DNA from: Psychroserpens luteus | GTDB lineage: Bacteria; Bacteroidota; Bacteroidia; Flavobacteriales; Flavobacteriaceae | Assembly: GCF_015319355.1 (NCBI RefSeq) | Contig: NZ_JADILU010000006.1 | Location: 352,125 to 416,124, forward strand | Reading direction: 5' to 3' | DNA length: 64,000 nt | In this document: positions 33,895-42,591 of the stretch, in pieces | Layout of the letters: the number at the start of each line of letters is the position of its first letter | How positions within the stretch are numbered: the first letter of the stretch is position 1 | Program-made: the position numbers and the translations under genes | The notes under the pieces: model-generated | Told to the model about the DNA's origin: nothing | The model's database searches: none | The model's input: only the letters and a program-made list of their open reading frames with translations

Positions 33895-35112
33895 ATGAAA
33901 AAATCAATAGCAATAATTTGTGGAGGTGGTCCTGCTCCAGGAATTAATACAGTTATAAGTACTTTAGCCAAAACTTTTATAAAAGATGGCTATGAAGTTA
34001 TAGGTGTTCATCATGGATATCAAGGTTTATGTTCAGTTAATCCAGAAGTGAAAATTTTTGATTTTCATCATGCAGATCGTATTTTTAGTCGTGGAGGCTC
34101 TACGCTCATTATGAGTAGATTTAAACCTAAAGACAGTGATTTTAAAGCCGATTTTTTTAAAAATAATAATGTAAAATTATTGGTGACTATAGGTGGAGAT
34201 GATACAGCATCTACTGCGAATAGACTAACCAAATATCTTCAAACTCAAAGTTTTGATGTTGCACATATTCATGTTCCTAAAACAATAGATAACGATTTGC
34301 CTTTACCTGATAGGAATCCTACGTTTGGATTTCATACAGCAAAAGATGAAGGTGTTAGAATTGGAAATACAGTTTATGAAGATGCGAGAACCAGTGAAAA
34401 TTGGTTTGTTATGTCTGCAATGGGACGTTCTGCAGGTCATTTAGCATTTGGTATTGCTTCGGCATGTCATTTTCAAATGATGATAATACCAGAAATGTTT
34501 GACAAAACAAACATCACGTTTGAAAAGATAATTAATATGATTATCTCTTCCATTGTAAAATGTAAGATTGAAGGTGTTGAATATGGAGTTGCATTGGTTA
34601 GTGAAGGTGTCTTTCATTTTATGGAAGAAGATGAAATTATAAATTCAGGAATCAACTTTACGTATGACGATCATGGTCATCCAGAATTAGGAAACGTAAG
34701 TAAATCGCACATATTTAATTATTTATTACAAGTAAAATTGAAAGAAATTGGTTTGGAAATAAAATCTAGACCAGTAGAACTTGGTTACGAATTAAGATGC
34801 TGTAATCCAATTGCATTCGATTTAACTTTATGTACCTTATTAGGTATTGGAGTTAAAAAATTATTTGATCAAGGGATTACAGGTTGCATAGTAAGTGCTA
34901 ATTCGAGTGGAGATATTAAGCCTTTATTTTTAAAAGATTTTGAAGATAAAAATGGTAAAATCCCACCAAGATTGGTAGATATTAATTCAGATATGGCGCA
35001 ACTGTTTATAGATAATTTATTCTTTTTAAAAGAAAAAGATTATGATAAAGCGAAAGCATATTTGCCTAATCCAGAGGCATATGATTTCAAAAAAATATTA
35101 AACTGGAATTAA
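33895..35112 (+). CDS. PfkA-type 6-phosphofructokinase with PPi-dependent signature
   Basis: A 405-residue phosphofructokinase. The N-terminal CGGGPAPGINTVI loop, GGDDT at 100-104 and PKTIDND at 128-134 are visible. In this superfamily the second Asp in GGDDT and the Lys of PKTIDND go with pyrophosphate rather than ATP use. The reaction, fructose-6-phosphate to fructose-1,6-bisphosphate, is reversible with PPi. That would suit gluconeogenic flow from the triose made by KDPG aldolase, encoded 17 nt downstream. Activity on a different keto-sugar phosphate cannot be excluded. Confidence 0.83.
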   Translation: MKKSIAIICGGGPAPGINTVISTLAKTFIKDGYEVIGVHHGYQGLCSVNPEVKIFDFHHADRIFSRGGSTLIMSRFKPKDSDFKADFFKNNNVKLLVTIGGDDTASTANRLTKYLQTQSFDVAHIHVPKTIDNDLPLPDRNPTFGFHTAKDEGVRIGNTVYEDARTSENWFVMSAMGRSAGHLAFGIASACHFQMMIIPEMFDKTNITFEKIINMIISSIVKCKIEGVEYGVALVSEGVFHFMEEDEIINSGINFTYDDHGHPELGNVSKSHIFNYLLQVKLKEIGLEIKSRPVELGYELRCCNPIAFDLTLCTLLGIGVKKLFDQGITGCIVSANSSGDIKPLFLKDFEDKNGKIPPRLVDINSDMAQLFIDNLFFLKEKDYDKAKAYLPNPEAYDFKKILNWN

Positions 35113-35129
35113 AAAACAAAAACAATATT

Positions 35130-35798
35130 ATGGCAAATTATACAAGAATAGAAGTTGCAAATGTTATGAAACAAACAGGAATGGTTCCATTGTTTTATAA
35201 TGCAGATTTAGAAATAGGTAAAAAAGTAATTAAAGCGACTTATGATGGTGGTGCACGTTTGCTAGAATTTACAGCAAGAGGTGATTTTGCTCACGAAGTT
35301 TTTGGTGAGCTTAATAAATGGGTACTTAAAGAATTACCAGGAATGATAATGGGAGTTGGTTCTGTAACAGATGCAGCATCTGCCTCACGTTATATGGCAT
35401 TAGGTGCAAACTTTATTGTGACTCCAGTGTTAAGAGAAGATATTGCAATAGTTTGTAATAGACGTAAAGTAGCTTGGTCTCCAGGTTGTGGTTCTTTAAC
35501 CGAAATTTGCAGAGCAGAAGAACTAGGTTGCGAAGTTGTAAAGTTATTTCCAGGTGGTATTTACGGTCCTGATTTTGTTAAAGCAATCAAAGGCCCTCAA
35601 CCATGGACAAGCATTATGCCAACAGGTGGAGTTTCTCCAACGAGAGAGAACCTTGAAGGTTGGTTTAAAGCTGGTGTGACCTGTGTTGGTATGGGTTCTA
35701 AGCTTATAGCAAAAGGTGCAGACGGTACTTATGATTTAGCTAAAATTGAAACAGATACTAGAAATGCTTTGGCTATAATAACTGAGCTTAATAAATAA
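35130..35798 (+). CDS. eda: KDPG/KHG aldolase
   Basis: A 222-residue class I aldolase splitting 2-keto-3-deoxy-6-phosphogluconate into pyruvate and glyceraldehyde-3-phosphate. The Schiff-base Lys138 lies in CEVVKLFPGG, the acid/base Glu46 in LLEFTAR, and the phosphate-binding PTGGV near residue 170. GVGSVTDAASASRYMALGA is also diagnostic. It is the terminal catabolic step of the alginate pathway and also of Entner-Doudoroff. It lies between PPi-PFK (17 nt) and the short LacI gene (10 nt). Confidence 0.95.
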   Translation: MANYTRIEVANVMKQTGMVPLFYNADLEIGKKVIKATYDGGARLLEFTARGDFAHEVFGELNKWVLKELPGMIMGVGSVTDAASASRYMALGANFIVTPVLREDIAIVCNRRKVAWSPGCGSLTEICRAEELGCEVVKLFPGGIYGPDFVKAIKGPQPWTSIMPTGGVSPTRENLEGWFKAGVTCVGMGSKLIAKGADGTYDLAKIETDTRNALAIITELNK

Positions 35799-35808
35799 AA
35801 TAACTAAT

Positions 35809-36333
35809 GTGCCATCTTCTATAACTCTTAAAAGTATATCTGTAATCTCAGGATACTCTGTTTCTACAGTGTCTAAGGCTCTAAACGACAAAAGTGATAT
35901 TAGCTCTCATACCAGAGAGCTAATAAAAACTATTGCCAACAAGTATAATTACATCCCAAATAATTTTGCAGTAGCTTTAAGAAAACAAAGAGCTAAAGCA
36001 ATTTCTGTAATTATACCTCAGGTTAACAAATCGTTTTATAGTTGTTTTTTATTCAATATCGAAAAAGTAGCCTACGATTATGGTTATAGAATTATTTTAT
36101 TTCAGTCTTTAAAAGAGTTATCTAAAGAAAAAGAATTTATAAGCAAGAGTAGTGATGGTAGTGTTGACGGAGTTATTATAATTTCAAATAACAATGGTCT
36201 TCTTGATGCTTATCAAGGAGAAAATAGTAATTTGCCTATTGAGTATGTTAAAATTGATGATAGTTTATCTAAGGAGCTATTAAAAGAAATAAGTTTAATG
36301 AGTTTTAGCAGTTTACTAAACCGAATCAATTAA
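35809..36333 (+). CDS. Half-length LacI-family protein (HTH plus partial effector domain)
   Basis: A 174-residue protein with a complete LacI-type HTH and hinge (about 6-58: ITLKSISVISGYSVSTVSKALNDKS, NNFAVALRKQRA) and the first part of the effector domain (AISVIIPQVNKSFYSCFLFNIEKVAYDYGYRIILFQS). It stops near residue 174, where family members reach about 340. No homologous C-terminal half follows; an EamA transporter begins 17 nt later. It starts at GTG, 10 nt after KDPG aldolase. It may be a decayed regulator or a functional short form that binds DNA without full effector control. Confidence 0.75.
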   Translation: MPSSITLKSISVISGYSVSTVSKALNDKSDISSHTRELIKTIANKYNYIPNNFAVALRKQRAKAISVIIPQVNKSFYSCFLFNIEKVAYDYGYRIILFQSLKELSKEKEFISKSSDGSVDGVIIISNNNGLLDAYQGENSNLPIEYVKIDDSLSKELLKEISLMSFSSLLNRIN

Positions 36334-36350
36334 TAATCAAAGCTGGCTGA

Positions 36351-37181
36351 ATGTTTAAAAAAGCAATTATTTTAATGATTATTAGCGCTTTAGCTTTTGC
36401 TCTTCTAAATGTATTTGTTAAAAGCTTAACTCAATTTAATGTGTATCAAATTGTGTTTTTTAGATCTATTGGGTCTTTAATTTTTACAATTCCGTTTTTG
36501 TTACATTATAAAATTCCCATACTAGGTAAGAAAAGATTTTTATTAATATCAAGAGGTGTTGTTGGCTTTATTGCAATGACACTTTTTTTTGCGTCTTTAA
36601 AATATTTATCAATGGGGCCTGCGGTTTCAATTCGTTATATCTCACCAATTTTTGCGGCTATTTTCGCATTGCTATTGCTTAAAGAAAATATTAAATACCT
36701 GCAATGGTTGTGCTTTGCATTAGCCTTTTCTGGCGTGGTCATACTTAAAGGGTTTGATGCAAATATTAATGGAATAGGATTGTTGTTTGCATTGCTATCT
36801 GCTTTTTTTACAGGACTCGTGTTTATCATCATTAGAAAAATAGGAAACAGTGATCATCCAATGGTTGTTGTGAATTATTTCATGATTATTGCTGCACTTT
36901 TTGGAGGTGTTTTATCATTTAATGAATGGACGACTCCTATAGGAATTGAATGGGTTATGCTATTAAGTTTAGGTGTTTTTGGATACTTTGGTCAATACTA
37001 TATGACAAAAGCAATTCAATTGGCAGAGGTTAATCAAGTTGCTCCATTAAAATATATTGAAGTGATTTTTACAATGATAATAGGAGCTATTTGGTTAGAT
37101 GAAACATACACGCTAATTAGTTTGTTAGGGATTCTATTAATTCTTATAGGACTAATTTTAAATTTTGTTGTAAAACGTTAA
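36351..37181 (+). CDS. EamA/DMT-family transporter
   Basis: A 276-residue inner-membrane protein with ten hydrophobic helices arranged as two EamA repeats. Each repeat ends in a typical segment (ALLLLKENIKYLQWLCFALAFSGV and IGAIWLDETYTLISLLGILLILIGL). Family members export or import metabolites such as amino acids, but the substrate is not predictable. It lies 17 nt after the short LacI gene and may be the last gene of the KDG operon or part of the next group. Confidence 0.85.
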   Translation: MFKKAIILMIISALAFALLNVFVKSLTQFNVYQIVFFRSIGSLIFTIPFLLHYKIPILGKKRFLLISRGVVGFIAMTLFFASLKYLSMGPAVSIRYISPIFAAIFALLLLKENIKYLQWLCFALAFSGVVILKGFDANINGIGLLFALLSAFFTGLVFIIIRKIGNSDHPMVVVNYFMIIAALFGGVLSFNEWTTPIGIEWVMLLSLGVFGYFGQYYMTKAIQLAEVNQVAPLKYIEVIFTMIIGAIWLDETYTLISLLGILLILIGLILNFVVKR

Positions 37182-37204
37182 ACACTATTACTATTTTTGA
37201 TGTT

Positions 37205-37663
37205 ATGATTAATAACTTCGAAAATGAGTTCTTCGGAATAGGAATTCAAAATGGAAAAACACCTGAAAATCTTGGTGTACTCTGGCGCTCTGCACAAAAC
37301 TTGGGTGCAAGTTTTATTTTTACCATCGGAAATCGATACGCTAAACAAGCTAGTGATACTCATAATGCAGTGAAGTCTATGCCTTATTTTCATTATGATA
37401 CTTTTGAGGATTTTTTTAAAAACCTTCCAAAAGGCGCAAGAATTGTTGGTGTAGAACTAACCGATGAAGCCGAAGATTTAGAAACCTTTCATCATCCAAG
37501 ACGTTGCGTTTATTTGTTAGGTGCAGAAGATCATGGACTCACTTCGCAAGCTATTGAAAAGAGCCATTTCTTGATTAAATTTAAATCGGAATTGAGTCTT
37601 AATGTTTCCGTAGCAGGAAGTATTGTGATGTATGATAGAGGGATTGATAAACCGAGATCATAA
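37205..37663 (+). CDS. SpoU/TrmH-family RNA methyltransferase
   Basis: A 152-residue SPOUT-class methyltransferase using S-adenosylmethionine to methylate RNA. The N-terminal GIGIQNGKTPENLGVLWRSAQNLGA motif, the YLLGAEDHGLT motif and the knot-forming LSLNVSVAGSIVMYD are diagnostic. There is no extra substrate-binding domain, so it resembles small tRNA 2'-O-methyltransferases; the target site is unknown. It starts 23 nt after the EamA gene. Confidence 0.87.
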   Translation: MINNFENEFFGIGIQNGKTPENLGVLWRSAQNLGASFIFTIGNRYAKQASDTHNAVKSMPYFHYDTFEDFFKNLPKGARIVGVELTDEAEDLETFHHPRRCVYLLGAEDHGLTSQAIEKSHFLIKFKSELSLNVSVAGSIVMYDRGIDKPRS

Positions 37664-37808
37664 TTTGGAGTTCTAAAATTTCCGAAGATATTCCTGCTAA
37701 AATAGAGATGTTCACTAAGATTAATTCTCAAATGGATTAAAAACAAATGTCTAAGAGCAAAACGAATTATTCACTTTTTTGTAAACTTGACCTTTCAATA
37801 CAATTGAT

Positions 37809-38720
37809 ATGGCAACTACAAAATTTAAGATTAAAGATCTTCCCAAATTATTAACGAATACCTATAAGTCATGGGATTCTAACGATCCTTGGAGAATGAG
37901 TGCAGTCGTAGCCTACTATGCTGTGTTGTCATTACCAGGTTTGTTGATTATTATCATAAATGTTGTTGGTAGTATTTGGGGAAGAGACATTGTACAAGGA
38001 CGATTAACAGGAAAAATTGCATCTGTTTTAGGTACAGAATCTGCAGAAACAATTAAAACCATAATTTCCCAGACGTTAAATACCGAAAGTAACATCATTT
38101 CAACAATTATCGGTATTGCAACCATATTGTTTGGTGCAACAGGTGTATTTTATCAATTGCAGATTTCGCTAAATAAAATATGGAAAGTAGAAACCATATC
38201 TAAATTCAGTTTTAAAAAAATAATTACAGATCGTGCTAGAAGCTTTGCATTTATATTAGCTGTAGGTTTTTTATTATTAATTAGTTTTGTGTTGACCACA
38301 ATAATTTCTGCATTGACAGATGTAATAAAAAACTCGTTTCCAGATGTGGTATTGTATGTGGTTTACATCATTAATTTTATCCTATCAATTTCAATAATAT
38401 CTACGCTTTTCGCGTTGATGTTTCGTTATATGCCTGATACAAAAGTGAGTTGGAAAACCGTATGGATTGGTGCCATCTTAACCGCAGTTTTGTTTGTTTT
38501 GGGAGAATTTCTTTTAGGACTTTACTTCGGAAAATCTAATCCAGCATCAACCTATGGCGCAGCAGGAAGCATCGTACTCGTATTACTTTGGGTGTCTTAT
38601 TCTTGTTTAATATTCTTTTTTGGAGCAGAATTTACGAGACAGTATTCCATAAAATATGGACACGATTCTCACTCCTATAAAAACAAGATTGCAGACCTTG
38701 TAGAAAAAGGAGAACATTAG
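37809..38720 (+). CDS. YihY/virulence factor BrkB-family membrane protein
   Basis: A 303-residue inner-membrane protein with six helices, of the YihY/BrkB family (once misnamed RNase BN). Visible motifs are the N-terminal DPWRMSAVVAYYAVLSLPGLLI, the GATGVFYQLQISLNKIWKV loop and a late GAAGSIVLVLLWVSYSCLIFFFGAEFTRQYS, all characteristic. Function is not established. It lies 145 nt after the methyltransferase and 66 nt before era. Confidence 0.85.
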   Translation: MATTKFKIKDLPKLLTNTYKSWDSNDPWRMSAVVAYYAVLSLPGLLIIIINVVGSIWGRDIVQGRLTGKIASVLGTESAETIKTIISQTLNTESNIISTIIGIATILFGATGVFYQLQISLNKIWKVETISKFSFKKIITDRARSFAFILAVGFLLLISFVLTTIISALTDVIKNSFPDVVLYVVYIINFILSISIISTLFALMFRYMPDTKVSWKTVWIGAILTAVLFVLGEFLLGLYFGKSNPASTYGAAGSIVLVLLWVSYSCLIFFFGAEFTRQYSIKYGHDSHSYKNKIADLVEKGEH

Positions 38721-38757
38721 GTTTATGATTATAAACTAAACTCTAAAAATTTAGGTT

Positions 38758-38765
38758 TATCTTTG
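38758..38765 (+). promoter_or_regulatory. -7 promoter element of era
   Basis: TATCTTTG, an exact TAnnTTTG match, 21 nt before the era start codon. No convincing -33 TTTG was seen at the expected spacing. The same octamer precedes der at 40296. Confidence 0.5.
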
Positions 38766-38786
38766 TAGCCAATTAATGAGATTAAA

Positions 38787-39668
38787 ATGAGTCATAAAGC
38801 AGGTTTTGTAAATATTATTGGTAACCCAAACGTTGGGAAGTCTACCTTAATGAATGCGTTCGTTGGTGAGAAATTATCTATTATCACGTCTAAAGCACAA
38901 ACGACGAGGCATCGTATTTTGGGTATCGTTAATGGTGAGGATTTTCAAATGATTTTAAGTGATACACCAGGAATTATCAAACCAGCTTATGAGCTTCAGG
39001 AATCAATGATGGATTTCGTAAAATCTGCTTTTGATGATGCAGATGTTTTAATCTACATGGTAGAGATTGGTGAGCAGGAATTAAAAGACGAAGCGTTCTT
39101 TAATAAAATTACGAATTCTAAAATCCCAGTATTACTACTTTTAAATAAGATTGATAAATCAGATCAAGCACAATTAGAATCTCAAGTTGCACTATGGTCA
39201 AGCAAAGTGCCAAATGCTGAAATATTTCCAATTTCTGCACTAGAAGGCTTCAATGTTAAAGAAGTATTTGGCAGAATTATAGAGTTGCTTCCAATGTCTC
39301 CTGCATTTTATCCAAAAGATCAATTAACAGATAAGCCTGAGCGTTTTTTCGTTAACGAAACGATTAGAGAGAAAATCTTAATGCATTACAAAAAGGAAAT
39401 TCCGTATGCAGTAGAAATTGATACCGAAGAGTTTTTCGAGGAAGAGAAAATTATTAGAATGCGTTCTGTAATTATGGTAGAACGTGAAACTCAAAAAGGA
39501 ATTATTATTGGTCATAAAGGAAGTGCGTTAAAACGTGTTGGTATAGAATCTAGAAAAGATTTAGAAAAATTTTTCGGGAAGCAAGTGCATTTAGAATTGT
39601 ATGTAAAGGTCAATAAGAATTGGAGAAGTAACCAACGTCAATTGAAACGTTTTGGGTATAACCAGTAA
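38787..39668 (+). CDS. era: GTPase Era
   Basis: A 293-residue GTPase that binds 16S rRNA near its 3' end and assists 30S maturation. G1 is GNPNVGKST (11-19), G3 DTPG, G4 NKID, and the C-terminal KH RNA-binding domain has GHKGSALKRVGIESR followed by FFGKQVHLELYVKV. Length and domain order are normal. A convergent unknown gene ends one nucleotide after its stop codon. Confidence 0.97.
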   Translation: MSHKAGFVNIIGNPNVGKSTLMNAFVGEKLSIITSKAQTTRHRILGIVNGEDFQMILSDTPGIIKPAYELQESMMDFVKSAFDDADVLIYMVEIGEQELKDEAFFNKITNSKIPVLLLLNKIDKSDQAQLESQVALWSSKVPNAEIFPISALEGFNVKEVFGRIIELLPMSPAFYPKDQLTDKPERFFVNETIREKILMHYKKEIPYAVEIDTEEFFEEEKIIRMRSVIMVERETQKGIIIGHKGSALKRVGIESRKDLEKFFGKQVHLELYVKVNKNWRSNQRQLKRFGYNQ

Positions 39669-39669
39669 T

Positions 39670-40185
39670 TTAATCTTCAGCATGAATCCCATTACTCCTC
39701 AAAGTATCACGCATAAAATGATGCAATTCATGCATTTGTGACATTCCTGTTTTTTTACCTAATCGTCCTCCAAAATAAAGGACAAACCATATGATTATCG
39801 TAAAAAGTGTAGCAGATAATTGAATCGCGTAGTGATCACCTAAAGACCAATTCACATAAGCCCAAATTGCAAATCCAATAAATAGTCCAGCTACGATAAA
39901 ATGTAAGAACATAAATAGTGTCCAAACCGTTGGGCTTGGTCCAAAAAGCCCATAAATAATACTCCCCTTATTTTCATTTTCATTAACCTCTAAGTGTAAT
40001 TGAGGCGACCAAAGATGTTGTTTTGCTTTTGGGATTTTAATAAAGATGTGATCGTCAATTCGGGAAACTATAAATTCATTTTGTGAGTTTTTCGTACCCT
40101 CAAAAACCTCTAAAATAGACGTGTTATCTTGAGTTACATTAAACTTAAATCTTGGTCTTAAAACAATATCGTTGTTGTCAGGCAT
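39670..40185 (-). CDS. Two-helix membrane protein of unknown function between era and der
   Basis: A 171-residue protein that I do not recognise. Residues 1-80 form a soluble beta-rich segment (RPRFKFNVTQDNTSILEVFEG). Two transmembrane helices follow at about 88-110 (TVWTLFMFLHFIVAGLFIGFA) and 124-143. A short His-rich basic tail (MHELHHFMRDTLRSNGIH) ends the protein. The start is the only Met at a sensible place. It runs antisense to and between the two ribosome-assembly GTPase genes era and der, its stop abutting that of era with 1 nt between. Confidence 0.8.
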   Translation of the reverse strand: MPDNNDIVLRPRFKFNVTQDNTSILEVFEGTKNSQNEFIVSRIDDHIFIKIPKAKQHLWSPQLHLEVNENENKGSIIYGLFGPSPTVWTLFMFLHFIVAGLFIGFAIWAYVNWSLGDHYAIQLSATLFTIIIWFVLYFGGRLGKKTGMSQMHELHHFMRDTLRSNGIHAED

Positions 40186-40295
40186 TTCAATTTTTTAATA
40201 GGAGTTTAAAGTACAGTTTTTTATTGAAAAAAGTTTAATTGAGTTTATTAGAATACTATTTCAGTTAAAAATAATAGCGCATCCAACATATTGAC

Positions 40296-40303
40296 TATCT
40301 TTG
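40296..40303 (+). promoter_or_regulatory. -7 promoter element of der
   Basis: TATCTTTG, an exact TAnnTTTG match, 43 nt upstream of the der start. The -33 region is not a clear TTTG. It is the only promoter-like signal in the gap between the divergent genes at 40185 and 40347. Confidence 0.5.
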
Positions 40304-40346
40304 CACCCGCTTACAGGATATGTAATGCAAATAAAATAAACAAGTT

Positions 40347-41654
40347 ATGGGAAGTATAGTTGCAATAGTCGGTCGTCCAAATGTAGGTAAGTCGACTTTT
40401 TTTAATCGCTTAATTCAACGTAGAGAAGCTATTGTTGATGCAGTAAGTGGTGTTACAAGAGATAGACATTACGGTAAAAGTGATTGGAACGGGAAAGAAT
40501 TTTCTCTAATTGATACAGGAGGATACGTCAAAGGAAGTGACGATGTTTTTGAAGCTGAAATTGATAAACAAGTAGAATTGGCTATTGATGAGGCAGATGC
40601 TATCATATTTATGGTAGATGTTGAGACTGGTGTTACAGGAATGGATGAAGATGTAGCCCGATTACTTCGTAAAGTTAATAAGCCTATATTTTTAGTAGTA
40701 AATAAAGTTGATAACGGTAAACGTAATGAAGATGCAGTAGAATTCTATTCATTAGGTCTTGGAGAGTATTATACTATCGCAAGTATCAATGGTAGTGGAA
40801 CAGGAGATTTGTTAGATGCTTTAGTTGAGGCTTTACCAGAAATAGAAGAGGAAGAAGAAAGAGATGAACTCCCAAGATTTGCGGTAGTTGGTCGTCCAAA
40901 TGCTGGAAAATCATCATTTATCAATACACTAATTGGTGAAGATCGTTACATCGTTACAGATGTTGCAGGTACAACAAGAGACTCAATAGATACAAAGTAT
41001 AACCGTTTTGGTTTTGAATTTAATCTAGTAGATACTGCAGGAATTAGACGTAAATCTAAAGTAAGGGAAGATTTAGAATTCTATTCTGTGATGAGAAGTG
41101 TACGAGCTATTGAGCATTGTGACGTTTGTCTAGTAGTATTAGATGCAACTCGTGGTTTTGATGGTCAAGTGCAAAACATATTTTGGTTAGCACAACGTAA
41201 CCGTAAGGGTATCGTGATACTTGTCAATAAATGGGATTTGATTGAAAAAGAAACCCAGACGATGAAAGAATACGAAAAAGTCATCAGAAAAGAAATGGAA
41301 CCTTTTACAGATGTGCCAATTGTATTCATTTCAGTATTGACAAAACAACGTATTTTTAAAGCGATTGAAACTGCTGTTGAAGTTTATCAAAATAGAACTA
41401 AAAAAATCAAAACGAGCAAGCTTAATGAAGTCTTGTTGCCAGTTATTGAGAATTATCCACCACCAGCATACAAAGGTAAATTCGTGAAGATTAAATACAT
41501 CATGCAATTGCCTACACCTCAACCTCAGTTTGCATTTTTCTGTAATTTACCGCAATATGTGAGAGAACCTTATAAGCGTTTTTTAGAGAATAATCTAAGA
41601 GAGCTTTTTGATTTTAAAGGTGTGCCTATTAGTATTTACATGCGTAAAAAATAA
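40347..41654 (+). CDS. der: Ribosome-assembly GTPase Der (EngA)
   Basis: A 435-residue protein with two tandem GTPase domains and a C-terminal KH-like domain, needed for 50S assembly. Domain one has [13 protein letters not shown] and NKVD; domain two has [13 protein letters not shown] and NKWD. The C-terminal part ([25 protein letters not shown]) is typical. Length is normal. It ends before a clean terminator. Confidence 0.97.
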   Translation: MGSIVAIVGRPNVGKSTFFNRLIQRREAIVDAVSGVTRDRHYGKSDWNGKEFSLIDTGGYVKGSDDVFEAEIDKQVELAIDEADAIIFMVDVETGVTGMDEDVARLLRKVNKPIFLVVNKVDNGKRNEDAVEFYSLGLGEYYTIASINGSGTGDLLDALVEALPEIEEEEERDELPRFAVVGRPNAGKSSFINTLIGEDRYIVTDVAGTTRDSIDTKYNRFGFEFNLVDTAGIRRKSKVREDLEFYSVMRSVRAIEHCDVCLVVLDATRGFDGQVQNIFWLAQRNRKGIVILVNKWDLIEKETQTMKEYEKVIRKEMEPFTDVPIVFISVLTKQRIFKAIETAVEVYQNRTKKIKTSKLNEVLLPVIENYPPPAYKGKFVKIKYIMQLPTPQPQFAFFCNLPQYVREPYKRFLENNLRELFDFKGVPISIYMRKK

Positions 41655-41693
41655 TTAGATAATATATATTCTATTTTCTTCGGAAATATCTCA

Positions 41694-41727
41694 CATCCAA
41701 TAGTTCAACTATTGGATGTTTGCTTTT
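41694..41727 (+). terminator. Intrinsic terminator after der
   Basis: An 11-bp stem, CATCCAATAGT with ACTATTGGATG, with a 3-nt loop TCA, followed by the T-rich TTTGCTTTTG. It begins 40 nt after the der stop codon. Confidence 0.8.
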
Positions 41728-41762
41728 GTAACACTATTTAAAATCCATAATATTTTACAAAA

Positions 41763-41805
41763 TGTAAAGTTTAGTTTACTTTTTGTAAATTTTTGTTTAC
41801 TTTTG
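41763..41805. promoter_or_regulatory. Tandem 21-bp operator repeats over a promoter
   Basis: Two adjacent 21-bp copies (41763-41783 and 41784-41804) of TGTAAA-n5-GTTTACTTTT, differing at two positions; within each, GTAAA and TTTAC form a dyad. The second copy ends in a -7 box TACTTTTG (41798-41805), and a -33-like TTTA sits 19 nt upstream. The layout suggests a DNA-binding protein repressing this promoter, most simply the small HTH protein encoded two genes downstream. Confidence 0.7.
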
Positions 41806-41831
41806 GATTGAAATAATTAAAAGGCATTGAT

Positions 41832-42290
41832 ATGAAATCAAATTATCTATTATCAAACAAGTTTAAAGTACCAGGTTGGATATTATTAAGTTTAGGAATA
41901 ATATCAGGAATATTTTTAAGTATAACAGGGTTTGAATCTGATTTATTGGAAATGAATGTTTTTTCAATATATAGTGATAATGACGCATTTTCAAGTAGTG
42001 GAGGTTTTTTTAAGATTATAGAAAACAGTATCGTAGATGAAATTATTGCATTAGCCATTATTATTGGAGGTCTGTTGGTTGGTTTTTCAAAAGAGAAGAT
42101 AGAAGACGAATTTATTTATAAAATAAGAACAGATTCTTTAGTTTGGGCGATTGTCTTTAATTATATCATATTGATGTTTGCAATAGTTTTTATTTATGAA
42201 TTTACATTTTTTGATGTGTTAGTTTATAATATGTTCACGCCATTGTTATTTTTTATTATCAGATTCAATTTTTTAAAAGCAAGATCCTAG
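41832..42290 (+). CDS. Small four-helix membrane protein paired with an HTH gene
   Basis: A 152-residue integral membrane protein with four hydrophobic segments (about 15-33, 66-84, 97-118, 126-146), and no enzymatic motif. I do not recognise a named family; similar membrane-protein/HTH gene pairs occur widely in Bacteria and are often of the DUF2975 or DUF2178 kind. The stop codon is followed after 1 nt by the HTH gene start, so the two are translationally coupled. Tandem operators lie just upstream. Confidence 0.8.
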   Translation: MKSNYLLSNKFKVPGWILLSLGIISGIFLSITGFESDLLEMNVFSIYSDNDAFSSSGGFFKIIENSIVDEIIALAIIIGGLLVGFSKEKIEDEFIYKIRTDSLVWAIVFNYIILMFAIVFIYEFTFFDVLVYNMFTPLLFFIIRFNFLKARS

Positions 42291-42291
42291 A

Positions 42292-42492
42292 ATGAAAAAC
42301 AATATTAAAATTGAACGTGCAAGACATAACCTTACCCAAGGAGATTTAGCCGAAAAAATAGGAGTGAGCAGACAATCCATTAATGCTATCGAAAAAGGAA
42401 AATATGTGCCATCAGCATTACTCGCTATTAAAATTGCTAAGCTTTTTAAGCTCCCAGTAGAAGATCTCTTTTTTTTAGAAGAAGGCGAGTAA
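42292..42492 (+). CDS. Small Cro/C1-type (XRE) HTH regulator
   Basis: A 66-residue protein that is a single XRE helix-turn-helix domain (IKIERARHNLTQGDLAEKIGVSRQSINAIEKGKYVPS), ending in the KLPVEDLFFLEEGE tail typical of the YozG-like group. It has no ligand domain, so sensing may come from its membrane partner encoded 1 nt upstream. It probably autoregulates through the tandem operators at 41763-41804 (inference). Confidence 0.92.
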   Translation: MKNNIKIERARHNLTQGDLAEKIGVSRQSINAIEKGKYVPSALLAIKIAKLFKLPVEDLFFLEEGE

Positions 42493-42591
42493 TAAAGAGT
42501 TTTATAAAAAAATTAAGAAAATTCATACGAAACTAAAACTATATTCGTTTTTTTAAAAACGCTATTAATCATCAGTCAATCAACCAATCAC

